DNA from: Granulicatella adiacens ATCC 49175
Lineage (GTDB): Bacteria > Bacillota > Bacilli > Lactobacillales > Aerococcaceae
DNA length: 64,000 nucleotides
Direction of reading: 5' to 3'
Assembly (NCBI RefSeq): GCF_025150565.1
Contig: NZ_CP102283.1
Location: forward strand, 558,001 to 622,000
Shown here: one piece after another, positions 19,989 to 28,459 of the stretch
Numbering within the stretch: position 1 is the first letter of the stretch
Layout: every line of letters begins with the position of its first letter
Notes under the pieces: model-generated
Databases searched by the model: none
Told to the model about the DNA's origin: nothing
Seen by the model: the letters and a program-made list of their open reading frames with translations, nothing else
Position numbers and translations under genes: made by a program

Positions 19989-22283
19989 ATGAGACAATCA
20001 TTAGAAGAAATCTTAATGGTTTTCTTTATGGAACATGAATCCGAAAGTTTTTTTGTTCAAGAAATTAGTGAGCATTTCGGATTTACTGGTTCAAAGGACT
20101 TTAAGATTTTAGTGAAACAATTAGCTGACCTCGAAGATTCTGGAAAAATTGTATTAACACGACAAGGTAAATTTGGATTCAATCAAAAAAATCGTACGTT
20201 AGAAGGAACATTCCGATTAAACGATAAAGGATTTGGTTTTGTCACAGTTGAAGAAGGAAAACCAGATATTTTTATCCCAAGAACGGATGTCCATGGCGCT
20301 ATGGATGGAGACACAGTTGCGATTCGTATCGTACAAGAAGAAAATCCTTATAACGATAAAGCCGCAAGCGGAACAATCGTGAAAATCATAGAACGCGCTG
20401 TGAAGCAAGTGGTGGGGATTTATACACGTTATCCATCGAAGATTATGATGCAAACAGGCTATTGTGGCGAAATTGCATTAAAAGATTCTAAATTAAAGAA
20501 AACGAAATGTTATGTAACTAGAAAGGGATTAAACCCAGTTGACGGAACCGTCGTGATTGCTGAAGTTGACAGTTATGAAACAGAGCGTCACGAACTCGTC
20601 TTGAAGGCGCATATCGTCAAAGAAATCGGCTATAAAGACGCTGTCGGCATGGATATTTTAATGATTTTACATCAATTAAAAATTCCAACAGTATTCCCAG
20701 ACTCTGTTATAGAGGAAGCCAACCGTGTGAGTGATGTGATCTCACCGGAAGAACTTGAAGGGCGTGTGGATTTACGCCAAGAATTAACCGTGACAATTGA
20801 CGGAGCAGATGCCAAAGACTTAGATGATGCGGTAGCTCTAGTCAAACGCGAAGATGGAACCTTTGTCTTAACGGTATCCATCGCCGACGTTTCTTATTAT
20901 GTAACGGAAAATTCTGAAATGGATAAGGAAGCATTCGAACGCGGAACAAGTGTGTATTTAACAGACCGTGTGGTTCCAATGTTACCGCAACGATTATCAA
21001 ACGGAATCTGCTCGCTACATCCATATGAAGAGCGATTAACGTTAACTGCACGCATGGAAATTGACCGTAGCGGAACAATTTATCAGCACGAGATTTTCCC
21101 AAGTGTGATTCAATCGAACGAGCGATTAACTTATGATGAAGTGAATGTATTATTCAATACGAATGAAGCTTCCGAAAAAATCACTCCAGAGATTGAAGAA
21201 ATGCTCTGGAATATGAAAGAATTACATACGATTCTTGAGCGTAGACGTATGGAACGTGGAGCGATTGACTTTGATACACAAGAAGCAAAAATTCTTGTGG
21301 ACGAAAAAGGTGCCCCAACTGAAATTGTACTACGTGAACGTGGCGTAGCAGAGCGACTCATTGAGTCCTTTATGCTGGCTGCTAACGAAACAGTGGCTCG
21401 TCACTATGAACAATTGAAGGTTCCGTTTATCTATCGTATTCACGAAAATCCAGATAGCGAAAAACTCCAACGCTTCTTAGAGTTTATTACCGCATTTGGT
21501 ATTACGATTAAAGGGAAGAACGATTCGATTACACCGAAGAAGTTGCAAAAAGCTTTGAATGAAGTACGCGGTGAGCCGTATGAAGCGGTGGTATCAACGA
21601 TGATGCTCCGTTCAATGAAGCAAGCTAAATACGATATCACGCCAACGGGACACTATGGACTTGCGGCTGAGGATTATACGCACTTCACTTCGCCCATCCG
21701 TCGTTATCCAGACTTAATCGTTCATCGTATGATTCGTCATTACGGAAAACATCCAGGTCATTTATCGAAGAAAGAAGAAATGCTTCTAGAAGATAAGTTG
21801 CAACAAATTGCAGACCAATCGTCTCGTATGGAGCGACTTGCAGTACAGGCGGAACGCGATGTGAACGCATTGAAGAAAGCCGAATACATGCAAGATAAGG
21901 TTGGAGAGGAATTCGATGGTATCGTAAGCTCGGTGACAAAATTCGGAATGTTTGTGGAGTTAGCGAATACCGTAGAAGGATTAATTCATATTTCTCACTT
22001 GAAACAAGACTACTTTAACTTTATTGAAAGCCATATGATTTTACTTGGCGAACGTACGGGTGTAAGTTACCGTATTGGGGATCGTGTTCGTGTGAAATGT
22101 GTGAAAGTAGATGTGGAAGCTAGAGAAGTCGATTTCCTACTCGTAGAAGATGCAAAATTGGCTAAAACTGAACGACCAAGAAAAGGCGAACGCTTTGATG
22201 ATAAGTCTTCTAAAAAGAGAAAAAAATCAAAAGGACGTCAACGTTTTAAAAAAGCCATTAAAACGAAAAAGAAAAGACGCTAG
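19989..22283 (+). CDS. rnr: Ribonuclease R
   Basis: 3'-5' exoribonuclease for structured RNA, and partner of SmpB-tmRNA in decay of nonstop mRNA. Length is 764 residues. From the N terminus: a winged-helix-like region, OB/cold-shock domains (GTFRLNDKGFGFVTVEEGKPDIFIP cannot all be quoted as one motif; see GFGFVTVEE near residue 80), the RNB domain with metal-binding aspartates in DGADAKDLDDAVAL, a C-terminal S1 domain (GIVSSVTKFGMFVEL), and a lysine-rich tail. It is 11 bases upstream of smpB. Confidence 0.96.
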   Translation: MRQSLEEILMVFFMEHESESFFVQEISEHFGFTGSKDFKILVKQLADLEDSGKIVLTRQGKFGFNQKNRTLEGTFRLNDKGFGFVTVEEGKPDIFIPRTDVHGAMDGDTVAIRIVQEENPYNDKAASGTIVKIIERAVKQVVGIYTRYPSKIMMQTGYCGEIALKDSKLKKTKCYVTRKGLNPVDGTVVIAEVDSYETERHELVLKAHIVKEIGYKDAVGMDILMILHQLKIPTVFPDSVIEEANRVSDVISPEELEGRVDLRQELTVTIDGADAKDLDDAVALVKREDGTFVLTVSIADVSYYVTENSEMDKEAFERGTSVYLTDRVVPMLPQRLSNGICSLHPYEERLTLTARMEIDRSGTIYQHEIFPSVIQSNERLTYDEVNVLFNTNEASEKITPEIEEMLWNMKELHTILERRRMERGAIDFDTQEAKILVDEKGAPTEIVLRERGVAERLIESFMLAANETVARHYEQLKVPFIYRIHENPDSEKLQRFLEFITAFGITIKGKNDSITPKKLQKALNEVRGEPYEAVVSTMMLRSMKQAKYDITPTGHYGLAAEDYTHFTSPIRRYPDLIVHRMIRHYGKHPGHLSKKEEMLLEDKLQQIADQSSRMERLAVQAERDVNALKKAEYMQDKVGEEFDGIVSSVTKFGMFVELANTVEGLIHISHLKQDYFNFIESHMILLGERTGVSYRIGDRVRVKCVKVDVEAREVDFLLVEDAKLAKTERPRKGERFDDKSSKKRKKSKGRQRFKKAIKTKKKRR

Positions 22284-22294
22284 GAGGTTCGTGA

Positions 22295-22759
22295 ATGCCT
22301 AAAGGAACGAACGATAAAGTGCTCGCACAAAATCGAAAAGCAAGTCATGACTATACAATTCTTGAAACGATTGAAGCTGGGATGGTCTTAACCGGAACAG
22401 AAATCAAATCAGTTCGTCAAGCGCGTATCAATTTAAAAGATGGATATGTGAGCTTGAAGCAAGGAGAAGCTTTTCTTGTAGGGGTTCATATTAGTCCGTT
22501 TGAACAAGGGACGCTTTTCAATCATGACCCATTAAGAACTAGAAAATTATTGCTTCATAAAAAGCAAATCAATTATTTATTGGAGCAAGTAAAGCAAGCC
22601 GGCAACACAGTAGTGCCACTGAAGGTTTACATTAAAAATGGCGTTGCGAAGTTATTAATCGGAGTTGCGAAAGGGAAGAAAAATTACGATAAACGTGATG
22701 CCTTAAAGCAAAAGGATATGAAACGCGAAATCGACCGTGCAATGAAAGAAAGATATTAA
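22295..22759 (+). CDS. smpB: SsrA-binding protein SmpB
   Basis: Binds tmRNA and brings it to stalled ribosomes for trans-translation. Length is 154 residues. Typical blocks are [19 protein letters not shown], the [14 protein letters not shown] segment, and the basic C-terminal tail [15 protein letters not shown] that enters the mRNA channel. The ATG at 22295 follows CTAGGAGGTTCGTGA. The tmRNA gene is not found after it; a terminator comes at once. Confidence 0.96.
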   Translation: MPKGTNDKVLAQNRKASHDYTILETIEAGMVLTGTEIKSVRQARINLKDGYVSLKQGEAFLVGVHISPFEQGTLFNHDPLRTRKLLLHKKQINYLLEQVKQAGNTVVPLKVYIKNGVAKLLIGVAKGKKNYDKRDALKQKDMKREIDRAMKERY

Positions 22760-22763
22760 ATGA

Positions 22764-22793
22764 GAAAAAGCTGGACGTTTGTCCAGCTTTTTT
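22764..22793 (+). terminator. Terminator after smpB
   Basis: AAAAAGCTGGAC, loop GTTT, GTCCAGCTTTTTT: a six- to seven-pair G+C stem with A and T runs. It ends the secG-rnr-smpB group. Confidence 0.9.
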
Positions 22794-22842
22794 AGTTTTA
22801 AGAAAATCTAAAATTAATAGATCTGTTTATTTTGTAGATTTA

Positions 22843-22864
22843 TTTCATATTGGTTTCATATTGG
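22843..22864 (+). promoter_or_regulatory. Tandem 11-bp direct repeat upstream of the vex-like operon
   Basis: TTTCATATTGG occurs twice with no gap, so the copies are spaced one helical turn (11 bases) apart. This is the layout of OmpR/PhoB-type response regulator sites. It lies 43 bases before the likely start of the first permease, whose operon ends with an OmpR-type regulator. Confidence 0.5.
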
Positions 22865-22906
22865 GAATGCAAAATGAAATCACGGATAAGGAAAGGAAGT
22901 GAGCAA

Positions 22907-24193
22907 ATGGATTGGAAGAAACGCGCTGGAGCATACTTAATCAGAAAGAAAATTCGGACAGGAATTTTGTTTTTCATTATGGTACTAATTTCTTCAGCAG
23001 TATTAGCAGTTCTTTCGATGCAAGAAAGTACTGGGAAGGTTGAAGAGAAACTCCTTAGTCTTTCAAATTCAGGCTTTCAAGTTGAATCAATCTTAAATGA
23101 TGGGGGGATACAAAAGAAGCAATTAACTCAAATTGAGAAAACAGATGGAGTTAAAGATGTTCAATATGAATATGATGCGGTAGGGCAATTGCAAGATGCT
23201 AAAGCTGTTCAAAGAGAACAATCTGTTCAACTAGATCAAGGAAATCTCGGTGAGCTAGTGGGTGTTCGAGGCGTTAGTGATAGCAATAATGAAATGAATT
23301 TTGCCAGTGGAGCATTAAATATTCAAAGTGGGAGAGCATTAACAAAAGAAGATCGAAATAAAGTTCTTATTCATGAAGAGTTAGCGAAAGAGAACAACTG
23401 GACGGTTGGCTCTAAAATCAAAATGAAACTGTTTAAGAATGGAGAAGAAGGTGGAGGCTCTTATGATGAAATCACTGTTGAAGTCGTTGGGATTTTCAAC
23501 GGAAAATTATCAGAGCAATCTACAGGCCTCACAAGTGATTTAACTGAAAATCGTATGTATATGGATTATAAAACGAGTCAGTTATTAGCAGGTAATAAGG
23601 AGTCGAACGAAGTTGTGCATAGAGCTATTTATACTGTAAAGAATCCTTCTCAACTAGACTCTGTGATTAAAGAAGTAAAAAAACTTTCACTAAATTGGGA
23701 AACTTTACAATTATCCAAAAATGAACAAGTTTTTGAACAAGTATCAGGTCCAATTTCAAATTTTAAATCATTAATGATGTTATTAACGGGATCTGTGTTC
23801 GCATTAGCAGTCATTATATTATTCTTAATTTTATTATTCACCTTACGTGAAAGAATCCATGAATTTGGAATATTATTATCTCTTGGTATTTCAAGAGGAA
23901 AAATTATTAGTCAAATTTTACTGGAGCTGTTTACGATTGCTTCAGGAAGTTATTTAATCGCATTATTCTTTGGTGAGTTTGTGGCAAATCAATTTTACTC
24001 AGGATTGATTTCATCGGATGATATACCTGCTCAGGTCAAGTCATTATTTGAATCCAGTTTACCGCAGCTTACGCTAATGGAAGGTGTTAAAACATTAGTC
24101 ATCGTCATTGTCATTATTGTATTAGCAGTACTATTTAGTACAGCTGTAATCTTAATGAAAAAACCAAAGAAAATATTAAGTCAAATGAATTAA
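22907..24193 (+). CDS. vex1: Vex1-like ABC transporter permease (MacB/FtsX type)
   Basis: Membrane component of an ABC exporter, 428 residues. One N-terminal membrane helix (about 18-38), a large extracytoplasmic domain of MacB type with SGRALTKEDRNKVLIHEELA, and three C-terminal helices with the FtsX-like RIHEFGILLSLGISRGKI loop. The open frame extends upstream to a TTG at 22850, but GGAAAGGAAGTGAG lies just before the ATG at 22907 and the family begins here. It belongs to a five-gene set matching pneumococcal vex1-vex2-vex3-vncR-vncS in order, types and lengths; the names rest on that match, the substrate is unknown. Confidence 0.8.
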   Translation: MDWKKRAGAYLIRKKIRTGILFFIMVLISSAVLAVLSMQESTGKVEEKLLSLSNSGFQVESILNDGGIQKKQLTQIEKTDGVKDVQYEYDAVGQLQDAKAVQREQSVQLDQGNLGELVGVRGVSDSNNEMNFASGALNIQSGRALTKEDRNKVLIHEELAKENNWTVGSKIKMKLFKNGEEGGGSYDEITVEVVGIFNGKLSEQSTGLTSDLTENRMYMDYKTSQLLAGNKESNEVVHRAIYTVKNPSQLDSVIKEVKKLSLNWETLQLSKNEQVFEQVSGPISNFKSLMMLLTGSVFALAVIILFLILLFTLRERIHEFGILLSLGISRGKIISQILLELFTIASGSYLIALFFGEFVANQFYSGLISSDDIPAQVKSLFESSLPQLTLMEGVKTLVIVIVIIVLAVLFSTAVILMKKPKKILSQMN

Positions 24194-24205
24194 AGGAGTG
24201 GTCTT

Positions 24206-24853
24206 ATGTCAGTGTTATCATTAGAAAATATTTACTATCGTTATGAGAATGCACAAAAATATGTTTTAAAAGATTTAAATGCACAGTTTGAGGAAGGAAA
24301 ATTTATTGCTGTTGTAGGTAAATCGGGTGCTGGGAAATCAACATTCTTATCTTTATTAGCAGGATTGGATAGTCCAACAAAGGGAAAAGTGCTATTTAAA
24401 GGAGAAGATATTGCAAAAGGTTCATACAGCGATCATCGTAGAGATCATATTTGCTTAGTTTTCCAAAACTACAATTTGATTGATTACTTAACACCGCTTG
24501 AAAATGTCAAACTTGTAAACGAAAAAGCGGATAAAGAAATTCTTCTAAAATTAGGATTAGGAGAAGAATTGATTCATAGAAATGTATTGAAACTATCAGG
24601 TGGACAGCAACAACGTGTAGCTATTGCTAGAGCTTTAGTATCCAAAGCGCCAATCATTTTAGCAGATGAGCCAACAGGAAACTTAGATGAAGGAACAGCT
24701 GCTGAAATTATTGATATTTTAAAAATGGCTGCCCATGAAAGCGGAAAGTGTGTAGTTGTGGTGACTCATAGTCCGCAAGTAGCCGACGCTTGTGACGAAG
24801 TTCTTACACTTGAAGAAGGACAATTAAAAAAATCAAAAGGAAAGAAGGGGTGA
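24206..24853 (+). CDS. vex2: Vex2-like ABC transporter ATPase
   Basis: ATP-binding subunit, 215 residues, of the MacB/LolD-like group that drives mechanotransmission-type permeases. Walker A is GKSGAGKST (about 38-46), the Q loop is VFQNYNLIDYLTP, the signature is LSGGQQQR, and Walker B is IILADEPTGNLDEG. It lies between two unlike permeases, 12 bases after the first and 5 before the second, so a heterodimeric permease with one ATPase is likely. Pneumococcal Vex2 has the same place and similar size. Confidence 0.88.
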   Translation: MSVLSLENIYYRYENAQKYVLKDLNAQFEEGKFIAVVGKSGAGKSTFLSLLAGLDSPTKGKVLFKGEDIAKGSYSDHRRDHICLVFQNYNLIDYLTPLENVKLVNEKADKEILLKLGLGEELIHRNVLKLSGGQQQRVAIARALVSKAPIILADEPTGNLDEGTAAEIIDILKMAAHESGKCVVVVTHSPQVADACDEVLTLEEGQLKKSKGKKG

Positions 24854-24858
24854 GATAA

Positions 24859-26235
24859 ATGAGAATTATTCAAAATGCTTGGGCATACGTGACTAGAAAG
24901 AAATTTAAATCGTTCATAATTTTCTTTATCTTATTCAGTATGGCAACTGTTGCTTTAAGTAGTTTATCTGTAAAACATGCGACAGACACAGCTGCAAAAG
25001 AAACCTTTAAATCGATTAATTCGTCTTTTTCAATGCAAATTGACCGTCGTCACAATCAAGGAACTGCTCGTGGTGGGGGGAACTTGAAGGGGAAAGATAT
25101 CAAAGCCATTGAAGGGATTGAAGGTGTTCAAAAAGCTATTAAACGAATGGAAGTTGTAGCGGACTTAGTTGATCAAGAATTAATCCCAGCTCAAGGTGTT
25201 AAATTGGATGCCAACCGTGTGAAACGTTTTGGAAAAGCTGCGATGGTAACGGGAATTAATGATTCAAGTATGGATGAACGTTTTGCAGCTCAAACATTCA
25301 CATTAACATCTGGAAGACACATTACAGATTCAGATACGAACGTAGCAATGGTTCATGAAGACTTTGCTAAGAAAAACAATTTAAAAGTTGGAGACAAGAT
25401 TAAATTAAAATCCAATATTTATGATGCGGATAATGAAAAGAAAGCAAACAACGAAACTGAAGTAACAATTGTCGGAACGTTTAGTGGGAAAAATAAAGGA
25501 AGAGTAACTGCTCCTCAAGAATTATACGAAAATACAATTTTAACAGACTTAAAAACAAGTCGTTTAATGTATGGATTTAGTGAAGAAGATGGCACTTATT
25601 TAGATGCAACTTTCCTAGTTTCAGGAGAATATGACATCGATAAGGTAATGGAACAAGCTAAAAAATTAGGGATTAACTGGAAAGCTTATACATTAGTGAA
25701 AAGTAGCCAAAACTATCCAACTTTACAAAAATCAATTAACCTTGTGTATGGTCTAACGAATAAATTATTCATCGGAAGTCTAATTTTCTCTGCGATTATT
25801 TTAGTGTTAATCTTGTTCTTGTGGACAAACAGCCGTCGTAAGGAAATCGGAATTCGATTAGCATTAGGAATGACAAAGAAAACAATTATTACACAAATGC
25901 TATGTGAAGTAGGAATGGTAAGTATCGCAAGTTTTGGGGCGGCCTTTTTAGCAGGGGGACCTGTCAGTGAATGGGTTGGAAAATTAATTTTAGGACAAGT
26001 GAATAGTAGTTTAGGAACTCAACTTGCCAACGAAGCAAAATCAGCTAACTTAGGTGGAGGTGCTGCAGTAGATGGATTTAATAAGACTCTAACGGAACTA
26101 TCAGTAACAGTTTCAAATATGGACAAAGGAATCGTTATTGGACTTGGGTTAGTGGTTATTGTCATTGCGGTATTGCTTGCGAGCGCATTGATTTTACAAA
26201 AATCACCGAAGAGCTTGTTACAGGATACGGAATAA
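24859..26235 (+). CDS. vex3: Vex3-like ABC transporter permease (MacB/FtsX type)
   Basis: Second permease, 458 residues. N-terminal membrane helix (about 17-37), extracytoplasmic domain containing TLTSGRHITDSDTNVAMVHE, and three C-terminal helices with the RRKEIGIRLALGMTKKTII loop typical of FtsX-like permeases. Its periplasmic-type domain is different from that of the first permease apart from this shared pattern. It is separated from the response regulator by about 50 bases that carry a -10 box. Confidence 0.82.
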   Translation: MRIIQNAWAYVTRKKFKSFIIFFILFSMATVALSSLSVKHATDTAAKETFKSINSSFSMQIDRRHNQGTARGGGNLKGKDIKAIEGIEGVQKAIKRMEVVADLVDQELIPAQGVKLDANRVKRFGKAAMVTGINDSSMDERFAAQTFTLTSGRHITDSDTNVAMVHEDFAKKNNLKVGDKIKLKSNIYDADNEKKANNETEVTIVGTFSGKNKGRVTAPQELYENTILTDLKTSRLMYGFSEEDGTYLDATFLVSGEYDIDKVMEQAKKLGINWKAYTLVKSSQNYPTLQKSINLVYGLTNKLFIGSLIFSAIILVLILFLWTNSRRKEIGIRLALGMTKKTIITQMLCEVGMVSIASFGAAFLAGGPVSEWVGKLILGQVNSSLGTQLANEAKSANLGGGAAVDGFNKTLTELSVTVSNMDKGIVIGLGLVVIVIAVLLASALILQKSPKSLLQDTE

Positions 26236-26258
26236 AGGTAGTTTACAATAGTAAAGAT

Positions 26259-26267
26259 TGTTATAAT
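26259..26267 (+). promoter_or_regulatory. Extended -10 for the response regulator and kinase genes
   Basis: TGTTATAAT is a perfect TGn-TATAAT element 20 bases before the TTG start of the regulator gene. It suggests that the two-component genes can be transcribed apart from the transporter genes. Confidence 0.55.
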
Positions 26268-26286
26268 AGAAAGAGAGGTGATGTTT

Positions 26287-26943
26287 TTGAATTTATTAAT
26301 TGTTGAAGATGAAGAGGCTATTCGAGAAGGTGTTCGAGAATTTTTAAGTGAACAAGGATTTACAGTCTTTGAAGCTTGTGATGGTGTCGAAGCTCTCGAA
26401 GTATTTAACCGAGAATCCGTTGATTTGATTCTATTAGATATTATGATGCCCCGAAAGAATGGGTTTGAAGTATTAGAAGAAGTTCGACAGAAAAGTAATG
26501 TCCCAATATTGATGTTAACAGCCTTACAAGATGAGGAGACTCAAGTAAAAAGCTTTGAATTACTTGTGGATGGATATATTCAAAAACCATTTTCTCTAAT
26601 GGTCCTTTATAAGAGGATTGAGGCTTTGCTAAAAAGACATTATGGAGAAGTAGAAACCTGGAGTTATCAGGATACAAGTGTTAATTTTACGCGATTTGAA
26701 GCGTATGTAAATAATCAATTAGTAGAAGTGACTGCTAAAGAGCTGTCGATTCTAAAACTGCTTGTGAAGCATGAGGGACAAGCTTTGAGCCGTTCACAAA
26801 TTTTAGATCATGTTTGGTCTAACCATGAAGATCCACCATTTGATCGAGTCGTGGATGTTTATATTAAACAGCTACGTAAAAAGCTAAAATTAGATTGTAT
26901 TGTTACTATTAAAAATGTTGGATATAAATTGGAGTTAAAATGA
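26287..26943 (+). CDS. vncR: VncR-like OmpR-family response regulator
   Basis: DNA-binding response regulator of 218 residues from the TTG at 26287. Receiver domain with acidic pocket LIVEDEEAI, phosphoacceptor Asp51 in LILLDIMMP, and Lys in YIQKPFS; C-terminal winged helix with LTAKELSILKLLVKHEGQALSR and VVDVYIKQLRKKL. GTG at 26278 and ATG at 26281 are in frame, but the AGAGAGGTGAT ribosome site lies on top of them and fits the TTG, which also gives the normal start MNLLIVEDE. Overlaps the kinase gene by four bases. Pneumococcal VncR is the same length. Confidence 0.88.
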   Translation: MNLLIVEDEEAIREGVREFLSEQGFTVFEACDGVEALEVFNRESVDLILLDIMMPRKNGFEVLEEVRQKSNVPILMLTALQDEETQVKSFELLVDGYIQKPFSLMVLYKRIEALLKRHYGEVETWSYQDTSVNFTRFEAYVNNQLVEVTAKELSILKLLVKHEGQALSRSQILDHVWSNHEDPPFDRVVDVYIKQLRKKLKLDCIVTIKNVGYKLELK

Positions 26944-28259
26944 GAAGATTAAAATTATTTCCAAAAATTTTCATTTATACTTTTAGTATATTAATATCAC
27001 TCGTTGCGGTTGCTCATTTATTCTTATATTTTGCTTTCCCGCATTTTTACATGCAAGAACGGCAGCAAGAACTGAGTAGAAAAGCGGATGTTCTTGTACA
27101 GAGTCTTTCTCAAGTGGATGAAAAGGGAGCTGCTTCAGCATTACAAGTGTATGCCAATAATGAAGGTATAACAGCGTATTTGAAGCATGAAAGCACTGGA
27201 GAAAGTGTAACTTTAGGAGCAAAATTACCAATAGATGAGAACAGCAATCAACATTCTGTGATTATCGAAGACCGTGAAGTCACGACTAAGGATGGGAAAA
27301 AATTATTTATTCAAGTGGTGTCAACGACGGAAATGGTCAAACAAGCCACGCGAGTCACTTTCCATTATTTACCATTGTCTTTAGCCATCTCGATATTTAC
27401 GGCAGTAATTTTCTCTTATATTTACGCAAGAAAACTATCAAGACCTCTGATGAGAATGTCTCGAGTCACAGAGAAAATGATGAATTTAGAAAGAGATGCA
27501 GCCTTTTTAGAACCAAGTTCAGATGAGATTGGACAGATGGAAGTGCAAATTAATGATTTGTATCAACATTTATTGTCGGTAATTGATGAACTAGAAGAAA
27601 AGAATCAAAAAATGATTCGCTTAGAAAAAACAAAAGTGGATTTTCTTCGTAGTGCCTCGCATGAGTTGAAAACACCACTTGCTAGTTTAAGAATTATGCT
27701 AGAAAACATGAGCCTTAATGTAGGAAAATACAAAGATCGAGATAAATATCTAGTAGCATCCCTTGGCAAAGTGGACCAGTTATCTGTATTAGTTCAAGAA
27801 ATATTGGAGCTTTCAAAATTACAAGAAAGCACAATGGAAAAGCAATCGATTCAACTAGAAAAAATGATTCCTATTTGGAACAAAGAATTTAAAATTTTAG
27901 CACAAGAAAGAAATTTAATTATTGAAACGGATCTAGAATCTTCAACAATAGAAATGAACCAAATGGCCTTCCAAAAGGTTTGGAATAATTTGATGATTAA
28001 TGCGATTCGTTACTCAAATGAAGGAGGTGTTATCAAAGTTTCTGCTAAAAATGGTATCTTAAAAATAGAGAATCCTTGTCAACCTCTGACGGAGGAAGAA
28101 ATAGAGATGGCATATTCATTACTACCATCGACAAGTAATAAAGGAAGTGGTAATGGGGTAGGATTATACATTGTCCATCAATTATTAAAACAAGAAGAAA
28201 TTAAACATCGCTTTTATGCAATCAAAACAGGAATGTGTTTTGAAATAGAAACAGAATAA
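26940..28259 (+). CDS. vncS: VncS-like sensor histidine kinase
   Basis: Membrane sensor kinase, 439 residues. Two membrane helices (about 10-32 and 143-163) enclose an extracytoplasmic sensor domain of about 110 residues; then a HAMP-like linker, the phosphoacceptor His241 in SASHELKTPLASLR, an N box in MINAIRYSNEGG (Asn-Ala-x-x-Tyr) and a G box in GSGNGVGLYIVHQLL. The ATGA overlap with the regulator gene implies coupling. The signal is unknown; in pneumococcus VncS has been linked to vancomycin and lactoferrin responses, but this cannot be carried over from sequence. Confidence 0.88.
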   Translation: MRRLKLFPKIFIYTFSILISLVAVAHLFLYFAFPHFYMQERQQELSRKADVLVQSLSQVDEKGAASALQVYANNEGITAYLKHESTGESVTLGAKLPIDENSNQHSVIIEDREVTTKDGKKLFIQVVSTTEMVKQATRVTFHYLPLSLAISIFTAVIFSYIYARKLSRPLMRMSRVTEKMMNLERDAAFLEPSSDEIGQMEVQINDLYQHLLSVIDELEEKNQKMIRLEKTKVDFLRSASHELKTPLASLRIMLENMSLNVGKYKDRDKYLVASLGKVDQLSVLVQEILELSKLQESTMEKQSIQLEKMIPIWNKEFKILAQERNLIIETDLESSTIEMNQMAFQKVWNNLMINAIRYSNEGGVIKVSAKNGILKIENPCQPLTEEEIEMAYSLLPSTSNKGSGNGVGLYIVHQLLKQEEIKHRFYAIKTGMCFEIETE

Positions 28260-28296
28260 AAGCTGTATGGAAGGAGTGTTGTTTATTGAATTGATG

Positions 28297-28339
28297 AAAA
28301 AGCTGGATTATCTCTTTTAGGAGATAATCCAGCTTTTTT
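28297..28339 (+). terminator. Terminator of the vex-vnc-like operon
   Basis: GCTGGATTATCTC (28302-28314) pairs exactly with GAGATAATCCAGC (28321-28333) around a six-base loop, flanked by five A and six T. A 13-codon open frame with a ribosome site runs through the left arm and stops exactly in the loop (see findings). Confidence 0.93.
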
Positions 28340-28385
28340 GTAATGGATCAGTAATGTTAAAAATAAGTAAATTAGAAAATAATAT

Positions 28386-28424
28386 CACAAAAACGCTTAC
28401 ATTTAAAGCGTTTTCGTGTATAAT
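28386..28424 (+). promoter_or_regulatory. pckA promoter with an embedded inverted-repeat operator
   Basis: CACAAAAACGCTT (28386-28398) and AAGCGTTTTCGTG (28406-28418) form an inverted repeat with one mismatch. A -10 box TATAAT lies at 28419-28424 and a fair -35, CTTACA, at 28396-28401, with a 17-base spacer, so the repeat covers the promoter. Each arm also resembles a catabolite-responsive element (TGTAAGCGTTTT on the minus strand). A repressor acting here is inferred; CcpA is the first candidate. Confidence 0.65.
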
Positions 28425-28459
28425 AAAGATATCAATAAAAAGATAGGAAGGTTGATATT

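Noticed and set aside
26221-26230. CAGGATACGG at the end of the second permease gene resembles the end of the 130-bp elements.
   Set aside because: It is inside coding sequence, lacks the rest of the element and is probably chance.
26236-26286. Search for a Pep27-like peptide gene between the second permease and the regulator.
   Set aside because: Only about 50 bases are present, taken up by a -10 box and ribosome site; no open frame of about 27 codons fits.
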